In this document: positions 15,982-23,641 of the stretch, one piece after another
Layout of the letters: the number at the start of each line of letters is the position of its first letter
How positions within the stretch are numbered: the stretch's first letter is position 1
Assembly (NCBI GenBank): GCA_019119595.1
Contig: DWWS01000052.1
Coordinates: forward strand, 1-56,517
Source: Candidatus Eisenbergiella merdavium
GTDB taxonomy: Bacteria; Bacillota; Clostridia; Lachnospirales; Lachnospiraceae
Direction: 5' to 3'
Length of the DNA stretch: 56,517 nucleotides
Program-made: the position numbers and the translations under genes
The notes under the pieces: generated by a model
What the model saw: only the letters and a program-made list of their open reading frames with translations
What the model was told of the DNA's origin: nothing
Databases searched by the model: none

Positions 15982-16642
15982 TTTCCTTCCACGCCTTCAC
16001 CTGCGCGCGCAGCCAGTCCGCCCATTTGTCAAGCCCCTCTCCGGTTCTCGCGCAGATGGGAATGACCGTGATATCCGGATTCTGCTGCCTGGCCCGCCGG
16101 ATGCACTCCTCCATGTCAAAATCAAAATAGGTCAGCACGTCGATCTTGTTGATGAGAAGCACCTGACACACCGAAAACATCAGCGGATACTTCAAAGGCT
16201 TGTCATCCCCCTCCGGCACGCTTAAGATCATGGCGTTCGCGGACGCGCCCGTGTCAAATTCGGCGGGGCAGACCAGATTTCCCACGTTCTCCAGCACCAC
16301 CAGATCCAGGCCGTCCGCTTCCAGCGCCTCCAGCCCCTGTCTGGTCATATCCGCATCCAGGTGGCACATGCCCCCCGTATGAAGCTGCACCGTTTTCACC
16401 TTTGTCTGCGAAATGCGCAGGGCGTCCACATCCGAATCGATATCCGCCTCCATCACGCCGATCTTCATTTCATCCCGCAAAAGCTCCATGGTTCCCTCCA
16501 GCGTGGTCGTCTTTCCCGCTCCGGGCGAAGACATCAGATTTAAAAGGAAGGTTCCCTTACGCTTCAGCTCATCCCTCAGGATCCCGGCCTGGCGGTCGTT
16601 ATCCGCAAAAACATTCTGTTTGATCTCATATACCTTTACCAT
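15974..16642 (-). CDS. hypB: HypB-like nickel-incorporation GTPase
   Basis: A 222-residue GTPase of the HypB family, which delivers nickel to NiFe-hydrogenase or urease. Visible are the P-loop SSPGAGKTT (about 38-46), the metal-site region with GGMCHLDADM, ENVGNLVCP containing the conserved Cys, and NKID for guanine recognition. There is no N-terminal histidine-rich segment. GGGAGG before ATG 16642 supports the start. No hypA, hypC-F or hydrogenase subunit is in the window; instead the gene overlaps a MATE transporter. It may serve a hydrogenase elsewhere in the chromosome. Confidence 0.9.
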   Translation of the reverse strand: MVKVYEIKQNVFADNDRQAGILRDELKRKGTFLLNLMSSPGAGKTTTLEGTMELLRDEMKIGVMEADIDSDVDALRISQTKVKTVQLHTGGMCHLDADMTRQGLEALEADGLDLVVLENVGNLVCPAEFDTGASANAMILSVPEGDDKPLKYPLMFSVCQVLLINKIDVLTYFDFDMEECIRRARQQNPDITVIPICARTGEGLDKWADWLRAQVKAWKENE

Positions 16643-16852
16643 CTTCTTTTTCCTCCCGATTCCGCCGCATGGCAGATCCGCCCTTCCGCATTCAGAGCCC
16701 TGCGGGCCGTTGGATTCCATTATAGCATCAGCCGACCGGAGGGGTCAACCTGCCGGACGGTTATCCGCCTTTTTACACCGCTCTGCATGCGGCACCCAGC
16801 CTGCTGTCTGTGCCCTCTCTGCAAAAGCGCACGGACAGCAGGAAAGCAGACA

Positions 16853-16923
16853 CTTAGGAAAATCTTAATGATTCCTTATTGAAATTCTATGAAAAATTTC
16901 CCGCGTTTCTGTTAAGCTATGAA
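16853..16923 (+). promoter_or_regulatory. Candidate VanR boxes and promoter of vanRS
   Basis: CTTA occurs three times at exactly 11-bp spacing (16853, 16864, 16875), the pattern of direct-repeat sites bound by OmpR-type regulators. A TATGAA at 16918-16923 could be the -10 box. The same CTTA pair at 11 bp lies before the carboxypeptidase gene, supporting a common regulator. Confidence 0.55.
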
Positions 16924-16953
16924 TAGTAAGCATTTTGGGAAAGGAGTATTTTT

Positions 16954-17661
16954 ATGGCAGATAAAATACTGATCGTAGATGATGAGCCGGAAATTGCAGA
17001 CCTGGTTTCTCTTTATCTTCAAAATGAAAACTTTACTGTTTTTAAATTCTATAATGCCGCTGACGCCTTAAAATGTGTGCAATCGGAATCTTTGGATCTG
17101 GCAATCCTGGATGTTATGCTGCCGGATATGAACGGTTTTCAGCTCTGTAAAAAAATACGGGAAAGCTATCAATATCCCGTTATCATGCTGACAGCGAAAG
17201 GCGAAGAAATTGACAAGATTACCGGTCTTACGCTGGGAGCGGACGACTATATCACAAAGCCCTTTCTTCCTCTGGAGTTAGTCGCCCGCGTCAAGGCGCA
17301 GCTGCGGAGATATAAACGGTACAACAGCCCGAAAAACGATGATGAAAAGGATATCATCATGCATTCCGGGCTTGTTCTGAATATAAAGACACATGAATGT
17401 ACGCTGAATGAAAAGCCGCTTTCCCTTACGCCTACCGAATTTTCAATCTTACAGATTCTCTGCCGGAATATCGGTAATGTCGTCAGTGCAGAGGAGTTAT
17501 TTCGTCAGATATGGAAGGATGAATATTTCAGCAAAAGCAATAACACCATCACGGTGCATATCCGGCATTTAAGAGAGAAAATGGGAGATTCCTTTGAAAA
17601 ACCGAAGTATATCAAAACCATTTGGGGGTGTGGATATAAAATTGAAAAGCAGATTCTCTAA
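16954..17661 (+). CDS. vanR: VanR response regulator (VanG-type cluster)
   Basis: A 235-residue OmpR/PhoB-type response regulator closely resembling VanR. The receiver domain (1-120) has the acidic pocket DDE near residue 10, phospho-acceptor Asp in LAILDVMLPD near 53 and the conserved Lys in ITKPF near 104. The C-terminal winged helix (about 140-233) ends in TIWGCGYKIE. AAAGGAG precedes ATG 16954. It is the first gene of the island and overlaps vanS. On phosphorylation by VanS it should activate its own and the resistance genes through the CTTA boxes. The AT-richer base composition of this and the next four genes differs from the flanks. Confidence 0.92.
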   Translation: MADKILIVDDEPEIADLVSLYLQNENFTVFKFYNAADALKCVQSESLDLAILDVMLPDMNGFQLCKKIRESYQYPVIMLTAKGEEIDKITGLTLGADDYITKPFLPLELVARVKAQLRRYKRYNSPKNDDEKDIIMHSGLVLNIKTHECTLNEKPLSLTPTEFSILQILCRNIGNVVSAEELFRQIWKDEYFSKSNNTITVHIRHLREKMGDSFEKPKYIKTIWGCGYKIEKQIL

Positions 17662-18784
17662 ATTTGTTACAGTGATCTTAATATGCGCGATCAGCGTACT
17701 GCTCTGTTTCGCATTGTATTATTTCATAGATGAAGTCTTAAACGGCTCCTTTGTGAACTGGTTTGAAGAAAATTATATGATAACAGAATACAAATACATT
17801 GCGGAAATAAGGCAAAACGGATTGATTCGGCAACCGAACTACGCAAAGATCAAATTGCTTCTTTTATGGGCTTTTGTTGCAGGCGTACTGATTTGGCTTG
17901 CCGCAATATTTCTTGCGGCTTATTTTCATTCCAGATCAAAGGTCAGGCAGTCTGTTACGCAAATTTCCCGTCTGATCCATGATTTTATGAATACAGATTC
18001 CGATAGTGCCAGTATATTTCCCAAAGAGTACGCGGAAATTTCTGTACAGATGGCAGAGATAAAATCTGCCATGCAGCGGCATGAACAGATATTAAAGGAG
18101 GAAGCTGCCAGAAAAAATGATTTGATCACATACCTGGCCCATGATCTGAAAACGCCTCTCACCTCTGTTATAGGATATTTAAGCCTGCTGGATGACGCTC
18201 CCGATCTGCCTTTACAGCAAAGGGCAAAGTACGTTCATATCACATTGGATAAAGCACAGCGGCTGGAAAGCCTGATCAATGAATTTTTTGAGATAACCCG
18301 CTATAATCTGCAGCAGATCGAGATAGAGAAAGAAACAATAGACCTGTACTATATGCTTGTGCAGATGACAGATGAATTTTATCCCCTGTTACAGAAGCAT
18401 GGAAACCGCATCGAATTGCATGTGGATGAAAATTTGACTGTTCATGGCGACGCAATGAAGCTGGCAAGGGTATTTAACAACATTCTCAAAAATGCGATCG
18501 CATACAGTTATCCCGATTCGGTAATAGAGATTTGGGCGCAGCAGAACGATACTATGATATATATTTATTTTCAGAACAAAGGAAAAACCATTCCGCCCCA
18601 TAAACTGGATTCTGTCTTTGAGAAGTTTTTCCGTTTGGATGAAGCCCGTACCACAAACACGGGCGGCGCAGGATTGGGGCTTGCGATCGCAAAGGAGATC
18701 GTAGCTTTGCATGGCGGCTCTATAACCGCAGACAGTAAGAATGAAATCACAACATTCTGCGTATCGCTCCCCTTATGTGATTAG
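17594..18784 (+). CDS. vanS: VanS sensor histidine kinase
   Basis: A 396-residue membrane kinase with two transmembrane segments (about residues 28-48 and 88-115) around a short extracellular loop, then a HAMP-like linker, the H-box YLAHDLKTPLTSV near residue 180 and an ATPase domain with N-box NNILKNAIAYS and G-box GGAGLGLAI. This is the VanS architecture: it senses cell-wall stress or glycopeptide and phosphorylates VanR. The start is uncertain. TTG at 17594 has GGGAG six bases upstream and overlaps vanR by 68 bases; a GTG at 17630 lacks a binding site. A terminator-like stem follows. Confidence 0.88.
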   Translation: MKNRSISKPFGGVDIKLKSRFSKFVTVILICAISVLLCFALYYFIDEVLNGSFVNWFEENYMITEYKYIAEIRQNGLIRQPNYAKIKLLLLWAFVAGVLIWLAAIFLAAYFHSRSKVRQSVTQISRLIHDFMNTDSDSASIFPKEYAEISVQMAEIKSAMQRHEQILKEEAARKNDLITYLAHDLKTPLTSVIGYLSLLDDAPDLPLQQRAKYVHITLDKAQRLESLINEFFEITRYNLQQIEIEKETIDLYYMLVQMTDEFYPLLQKHGNRIELHVDENLTVHGDAMKLARVFNNILKNAIAYSYPDSVIEIWAQQNDTMIYIYFQNKGKTIPPHKLDSVFEKFFRLDEARTTNTGGAGLGLAIAKEIVALHGGSITADSKNEITTFCVSLPLCD

Positions 18785-18801
18785 CAGATCCTCAATGTTT
18801 T

Positions 18802-18847
18802 CTTAGCTTTTTCTTAGGATTGAATCAATCTGATATTAAAGTATGAC
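18802..18847 (+). promoter_or_regulatory. Candidate VanR-activated promoter of the resistance genes
   Basis: TTTTCTTAG is repeated directly with an 11-bp period, the CTTA cores lying at 18802 and 18813. A possible -10 TATGAC at 18842-18847 follows. There is no good -35 box, as expected for an activated promoter. The spacing and core match the three CTTA boxes before vanR. Confidence 0.5.
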
Positions 18848-18851
18848 AGGC

Positions 18852-18891
18852 TCCTGTTCGGTAGACTAAAGACGGAACAGGAACTTTTTTT
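18852..18891 (+). terminator. Terminator stem after vanS
   Basis: TCCTGTTC (18852-18859) pairs with GAACAGGA (18875-18882) and is followed by seven T residues, which are also the left arm of the next palindrome. It should end vanRS transcripts, but it lies after the predicted VanR boxes and so could also attenuate the carboxypeptidase transcript. Confidence 0.6.
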
Positions 18892-18929
18892 ATGCGATAG
18901 GAAAGTTCCTTTCCTATCGCATAAAAAAA
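18885..18929. repeat. Palindromic element P, copy 1
   Basis: Two 21-base arms (18885-18905 and 18909-18929) around a TTC loop are perfectly complementary, starting with seven T and ending with seven A; the core is GATAGGAAAG-TTC-CTTTCCTATC. A second copy lies at 52459-52503. Both directly follow a terminator stem and both continue into GACGCTYCGC. Confidence 0.85.
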
Positions 18930-19074
18930 GACGCTCCGCTGAGGATGCGCACTCAGCGCGCAGGCAATCATGGATTGCCGGGTAGATTGTTGCCTGACGG
19001 CAACCGCGCTCGGCGCAAGTGCGCGCCAAAGCGCACACTTTTTACGTTACTTTACCACAGGAGGAATGACATCC

Positions 19075-20118
19075 ATGAGCGAACCGGGAAAAAATGTCAG
19101 AGCGCGTCAGGATAACAGACGAAAAAGAAGAAAACGCCGGAAAAAGCATATTATTCCGAAAGGTCTATTCCTGATAGCTTCAATATCTTTGATATGCTTT
19201 TTTATGGTAAAAACAGCAGCCCCTCCCTCTTCTGATGATTTGGGATTGCCTGCGGAATCAGAAGAAACCGCGGAAAGCAGGGAATCAGATTCCATACACA
19301 ATACGTTGCCGGAAATCCGTGTCGATTTAGAGCACCTGTATAGCCCCTATGCGATCTTAGTCGAATCAGATTCCGGGAAAGTGATTGCGGAGCATAACAG
19401 TGAGGATAAGATCTATCCCGCTTCTCTCACCAAAATTATGACAGCCCTGTTAGCGATTGAAAATACAGACGATCTGAACCAGACCGTCACGCTGCCGTAT
19501 GACATTTTTGACCCGCTGTATGAGGAAAACGCTTCTATGGCCGGCTTTCAGCCCGGAGAAGAAGCCGCGCTGAAGGACCTGCTTTATGGGATTCTGCTTC
19601 CTTCCGGCGCTGAGTGCTGTATGGCCTTCGCTGACAGAATTGCGGGCTCAGAGGAAGCGTTTGTTGAAATGATGAATGAAAAAGCGGCAGAAATCGGAAT
19701 GAGCAGTACCCACTTCTGCAATGCGACCGGGTTACATGATCCAGACCACTATTCTACCGTAAAAGATATTTCCGTTCTTTTGCGATATGCTCTGCAATAT
19801 GAAGATTTCCGGCAGGCCTTTTCAAGCAGCCGCTACACTGTCCGCCCTACCAGCCAACACCCGGACGGCTTCACTTTTCGCAGCACCATGTTTCAGTACA
19901 TGGGCAGTACCGAAGTCGGCGGCGGCGAAATCACAGGCGGAAAAACAGGATATACGCAAGAAGCCGGATTGTGCCTTGCAAGTCAGGCAAACGTCAACGG
20001 GAAAGATTATATCCTGGTAACTGCAAAAGCAAATGGAACACATCAGACGGAACAATTCCACATTTTGGATGCGATCAACGTTTACAGCCAGATCGGAAGA
20101 TCAAATATCACAAATTAA
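19075..20118 (+). CDS. Serine-type D-Ala-D-Ala carboxypeptidase (VanY-like role)
   Basis: A 347-residue penicillin-binding carboxypeptidase of the PBP5/DacA type. It has a basic N-terminal cytoplasmic tail (RRKRRKRRKK), one membrane segment (about 27-45) and an extracellular peptidase domain. The active-site SLTK occurs in YPASLTKIM and KTG in GGKTGYT. The middle SxN motif reads SGA (LLPSGAECC), lacking the usual Asn. ATG 19075 has AGGAGG ten bases upstream. In the van cluster it should remove terminal D-Ala from precursors, similar to the serine-type VanY of vanD clusters, and takes the place normally held by zinc-dependent VanXY. Its leader contains regulatory hairpins. Confidence 0.85.
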   Translation: MSEPGKNVRARQDNRRKRRKRRKKHIIPKGLFLIASISLICFFMVKTAAPPSSDDLGLPAESEETAESRESDSIHNTLPEIRVDLEHLYSPYAILVESDSGKVIAEHNSEDKIYPASLTKIMTALLAIENTDDLNQTVTLPYDIFDPLYEENASMAGFQPGEEAALKDLLYGILLPSGAECCMAFADRIAGSEEAFVEMMNEKAAEIGMSSTHFCNATGLHDPDHYSTVKDISVLLRYALQYEDFRQAFSSSRYTVRPTSQHPDGFTFRSTMFQYMGSTEVGGGEITGGKTGYTQEAGLCLASQANVNGKDYILVTAKANGTHQTEQFHILDAINVYSQIGRSNITN

Positions 20119-20133
20119 AAGGAGGAACAAAGC

Positions 20134-21315
20134 ATGGATAACCTTGATAAGGAAGTACAGGAAGCCTTAAAGCAGGCGGCAGAGGGAGTAAATCCACCCC
20201 CGGAAATGGGAGAACGGATCCATGATGAGCTGTCATCACGCCGCCCGGAATTCAGGAAACGGATAGCGATTCTTTTTGGCGGGTGTTCGCCGGAATACAG
20301 CGTATCGCTTCAATCCGCTTACGCTGTCATTACGCATATCGACAGAAAAAAATATGAGCCCGTTTTGATCGGAATCTCAAATGCCGGAGACTGGTTCAAA
20401 TATGATGGAGAAATAGAAAAGATTCCTGCCGACACATGGCACAACGAAAAAGACTGTACCCCGGTTGTTGTATCTCCAGGCAGGACGGTACAGGGGCTTT
20501 TAACAATAAAAAGAGGGAAAGTAAATGAAATTCCTATTGACGCTGCTTTTCCGGTATTGCATGGGAAAAACGGAGAGGACGGTACCGTACAGGGACTGTT
20601 TGAGCTTGCAGGAATACCCGTTGCAGGGTGTGGGGTTCTTTCCTCTGCGTTATGTATGGACAAGGATAAAGCGCACAAATTAGTCCAATCGGCAGGCATT
20701 TCCGTCCCGGAATCGTTTGTGCTGCATACTGACATGGGCACGGAGCCTGCGTTCAGGCAGGCAGAACAAATAGGATATCCTCTGTTTGTAAAGCCCATTG
20801 GAGCCGGTTCCTCCTATGGAATCACCAGAGTGACCGAACGCAGCCAGCTGCCCGCCGCAATAAAGCTCGCTTTTTCCTACGACGATAAAGTAATTGTCGA
20901 AGAGTGTATTTCCGGCTTTGAAGTGGGCTGCGCCGTTTTGGAGGGCGACGGACTGATGATCGGCGAAGTGGATGAAATCGAACTGCAAAAGGGATTCTTC
21001 GATTTTACAGAAAAATATACGCTGAAAACTTCTTCTATCCATGTTCCGACACGGATCTCCCGGGAAAAAGCCGCAGAGATAAAACGGACTGCAAAGACGA
21101 TCTATCAGACGCTGGACTGCTCCGGATTTGCAAGAGTTGATATGTTTTTAGACGATTCCGGAAGGATCGTATTTAACGAGGTGAATACGATTCCCGGCTT
21201 TACGACACACAGCCGCTTTCCGAACATGCTGAAAGCAGCACACGTTCCCTTTGAGCAGATTATTTCCATAGCGATTGACAGGGCGGTAAGAAGGGGCAAA
21301 GGAGATAAAACATGA
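20134..21315 (+). CDS. vanG: VanG-type D-alanine-D-serine ligase with N-terminal extension
   Basis: A 393-residue ATP-grasp ligase. From about residue 44 it follows VanG closely: RIAILFGGCSPEYSVSL, FPVLHGKNGEDGT, GAGSSYGITRV and NEVNTIPGFTTHSRFPNM. The region around FFDFTEKYTLKTS is like VanG/VanC/VanE rather than the D-lactate ligases VanA/VanB, indicating D-Ala-D-Ser products. The ribosome binding site AAAGGAGG fixes ATG 20134, so the first 40 residues (DKEVQEALKQAAEG, then PPPEMGERI) are a real extra segment that VanG lacks; it resembles the N-terminus of small clostridial regulators. vanT starts within its stop codon. It probably acts in the cytoplasm on cell-wall precursor supply. Confidence 0.9.
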   Translation: MDNLDKEVQEALKQAAEGVNPPPEMGERIHDELSSRRPEFRKRIAILFGGCSPEYSVSLQSAYAVITHIDRKKYEPVLIGISNAGDWFKYDGEIEKIPADTWHNEKDCTPVVVSPGRTVQGLLTIKRGKVNEIPIDAAFPVLHGKNGEDGTVQGLFELAGIPVAGCGVLSSALCMDKDKAHKLVQSAGISVPESFVLHTDMGTEPAFRQAEQIGYPLFVKPIGAGSSYGITRVTERSQLPAAIKLAFSYDDKVIVEECISGFEVGCAVLEGDGLMIGEVDEIELQKGFFDFTEKYTLKTSSIHVPTRISREKAAEIKRTAKTIYQTLDCSGFARVDMFLDDSGRIVFNEVNTIPGFTTHSRFPNMLKAAHVPFEQIISIAIDRAVRRGKGDKT

Positions 21316-23444
21316 CAGAAACAAAGTCAACTGGCAGTTTGGATTATTTTAAGGTTATCGCAGCATTGCTTGTTGTTGCCATACATACCTCGCCTCTTAC
21401 ATCTTTCAATGCTGAGGCAGATTTTGTATTTACACGGATCCTGGCAAGGACAGCGGTTCCGTTTTTCCTGATGGTAACGGGTTATTTTCTTCTTCCGCAG
21501 TACATATTTGGAAAATCCATGGATCATCGCCCCTTACTCCGCTTTATACGGAAAACGCTGATTTTATACGCAATCGCCATTTTTGTGTATCTGCCCGTCA
21601 ATCTCTATGCGGGACATTTCGATAAAAAGGGAGCTGCCGACATTGTTCGCATGCTTCTGTTCGACGGGACTTTTTATCATCTCTGGTATCTTCCGGCTTC
21701 CGTTACAGGAGTATTGCTTCTTTGGATGTTGGGGAAAAAAATGAATACGAAAGTCCTTACCGGTATCTGTCTTGCCCTGTACGGGATTGGATTGGCTGGC
21801 GACAGTTATTATGGCTTTATGATAAGGATTCCCGGCGTGCAGCATTTATATGATTCAATGGTTCACATATTTTCTTATACGAGGAATGGATTTTTCTACG
21901 TTCCGGTTTTTCTGATCATGGGGGCATGGTTTCGTCATGTCCCCCAGAACAGGAAAAGAATATGGAATATGGGCGGATTTCTGATATCGTTATTACTGAT
22001 GGTATGTGAGGGAATGCTGCTCCATAATTTAGATGTTCAAAGACATGACAGCATGTACCTTTCCCTGCTTCCCTGTATGTTTTTCCTTTTCTCTGTTGTT
22101 TTGTCGACAGCCAGACAGCCTGCGCCGATATTAAGGCGTATTTCAACCTGGATCTATCTGCTCCATCCGTTGATGATCGTTCTGGTACGGGGCATAGCTA
22201 AATCAGCTCATTGTCAAACGATTTTGGCAGACAACAGTTTGATTCATTATATATCGGTTTGCCTTCTATCCTGCATTTTTGCTTATATGATCGGTAAACG
22301 GGATATTTTTCATAAGAAGTCCTACGATCCAAAGGGGCGGGCATGGATCGAGCTTGATAAGGAAAACCTTTATCACAATATCGCTGTACTGGAAAAGCTG
22401 TTGCCGCCCGGCTGTAGCTTCATGCCTGCCGTAAAGGCAAACGCTTACGGACACGGAGCCGTTTTGATCGCAAAAGCCCTGAACCGGATCGGGATTGACC
22501 GTTTTTGCGCAGCGTCCGTTTCAGAGGGAATAGAACTGCGGAAAGGCGGCGTGTGCGGAGAAATCCTGATCCTGGGATATACGCACCCGGACAATTTCCC
22601 TCTCTTGAAAAAATATAATTTGATTCAAACCGTAGTCAATTATCACTATGCCGGGCTTCTGAACGAATACGGGAAACCCCTTCGGGTGCATATCAAAATT
22701 GATACGGGTATGCACCGGTTGGGAGAACGCCCGGAACAGATAGATGCAATAGCCCGCATATTTCAAATGAAGAATCTGAAAATTGAGGGCGCATTTACGC
22801 ATCTTTGTGTTTCTGATCGTACAGCGCCAGAGGACAAAGCGTACACAGAAGCGCAGGGCAAAGCATTCTGGCGGGTTATTTCCGCTTTAAGGGAAATGGG
22901 CTATTCCTGCCCTGAAGTACATCTTCTTGCGAGCTATGGACTTATCAATGCTCCGGAGCTGTCCGGCGATCATGCTCGAATCGGAATCGCGCTTTATGGT
23001 GTTTTAAGCAACCGGACCGATCTACAGCAATGCGGACTTCCGCTTTTGCCCGTCCTGTCCGTAAAAGTCCGAATCGCAGCGATAAAGGATTTATTTGCCG
23101 GAGAGGGTGTCGGCTATGGTTTAGCCTATACCGCAGCGGAAAACAGAAAAATCGCAATCCTTCCGATCGGTTACGCGGACGGGCTTCCCCGCGCACTGTC
23201 CTGCGGAAATGGCAGGGTACTGATCAACGGATATGCAGCGCCGATCATAGGGCGTATCTGTATGGACCAGACGATCATTGACATCACTGACATTCCAACA
23301 GTGAACGAAGGGGATATCGCAGTCGTGATCGGTAAAAGCGGCAGCGCAGAAATAACAGCTTATGATATTGCAGAACAGGCAGGAACGATCACGAATGAAA
23401 TATTAAGCCGCCTGGGCTCACGTTTGGACAGACTGATCCTATAA
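21312..23444 (+). CDS. vanT: VanT membrane-bound serine racemase
   Basis: A 710-residue two-part protein typical of VanT. Residues 1-325 form a ten-segment membrane domain of the acyltransferase-3 type, thought to bring in L-serine. Residues 335-710 form an alanine-racemase-like domain with the PLP lysine in PAVKANAYGHGA, GVGYGLAYT for the second catalytic base region and GRICMDQ. It makes D-serine for the VanG ligase. Its ATG overlaps the vanG stop codon by four bases (ATGA), so the two are coupled. Length equals that of VanT from vanG clusters. No obvious damage is seen. The AT-rich composition ends with this gene. Confidence 0.93.
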   Translation: MTETKSTGSLDYFKVIAALLVVAIHTSPLTSFNAEADFVFTRILARTAVPFFLMVTGYFLLPQYIFGKSMDHRPLLRFIRKTLILYAIAIFVYLPVNLYAGHFDKKGAADIVRMLLFDGTFYHLWYLPASVTGVLLLWMLGKKMNTKVLTGICLALYGIGLAGDSYYGFMIRIPGVQHLYDSMVHIFSYTRNGFFYVPVFLIMGAWFRHVPQNRKRIWNMGGFLISLLLMVCEGMLLHNLDVQRHDSMYLSLLPCMFFLFSVVLSTARQPAPILRRISTWIYLLHPLMIVLVRGIAKSAHCQTILADNSLIHYISVCLLSCIFAYMIGKRDIFHKKSYDPKGRAWIELDKENLYHNIAVLEKLLPPGCSFMPAVKANAYGHGAVLIAKALNRIGIDRFCAASVSEGIELRKGGVCGEILILGYTHPDNFPLLKKYNLIQTVVNYHYAGLLNEYGKPLRVHIKIDTGMHRLGERPEQIDAIARIFQMKNLKIEGAFTHLCVSDRTAPEDKAYTEAQGKAFWRVISALREMGYSCPEVHLLASYGLINAPELSGDHARIGIALYGVLSNRTDLQQCGLPLLPVLSVKVRIAAIKDLFAGEGVGYGLAYTAAENRKIAILPIGYADGLPRALSCGNGRVLINGYAAPIIGRICMDQTIIDITDIPTVNEGDIAVVIGKSGSAEITAYDIAEQAGTITNEILSRLGSRLDRLIL

Positions 23445-23641
23445 AGCCAAAGCGCGGCCCGTTTCCGGGATCACAGGCCCCGTTACTGTTCACGGGCCCC
23501 TTCCTCTCCCATGGCATTGCCTTTCGCTGAGTGCCTTTCGCCGAGTAGCTCTTTTTCCTATTATGTGATATGATATGCTGAAAGCAAAATCAATTCTTAA
23601 CAGGAATAGGGATACAGAGCCGAAAGAAAGAAGGGATTTTC

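Larger units (their letters stand above)
18785..19074. other. Leader region with VanR boxes, terminator, palindrome and hairpin cluster
   Basis: This 290-bp gap has no gene. From left to right it holds a CTTA pair at 11 bp (18802, 18813), a possible -10 TATGAC (18842-18847), a terminator stem (18852-18882), a palindrome with 21-bp arms (18885-18929), then small hairpins such as GGCAATC-ATG-GATTGCC (18962-18978) and GTTGCC-TGAC-GGCAAC (18989-19004), and finally the ribosome binding site of the carboxypeptidase gene. Confidence 0.7.

Noticed and set aside
16799..16843. Inverted repeat CCTGCTGTC...GACAGCAGG before vanR as terminator
   Set aside because: It has a long loop and no T run; it may be structural but I cannot assign a role.
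20000..23600. Integrase, transposase or direct-repeat ends of the van island
   Set aside because: No recombinase gene or clear flanking repeat was found in the window; only base composition marks the island.
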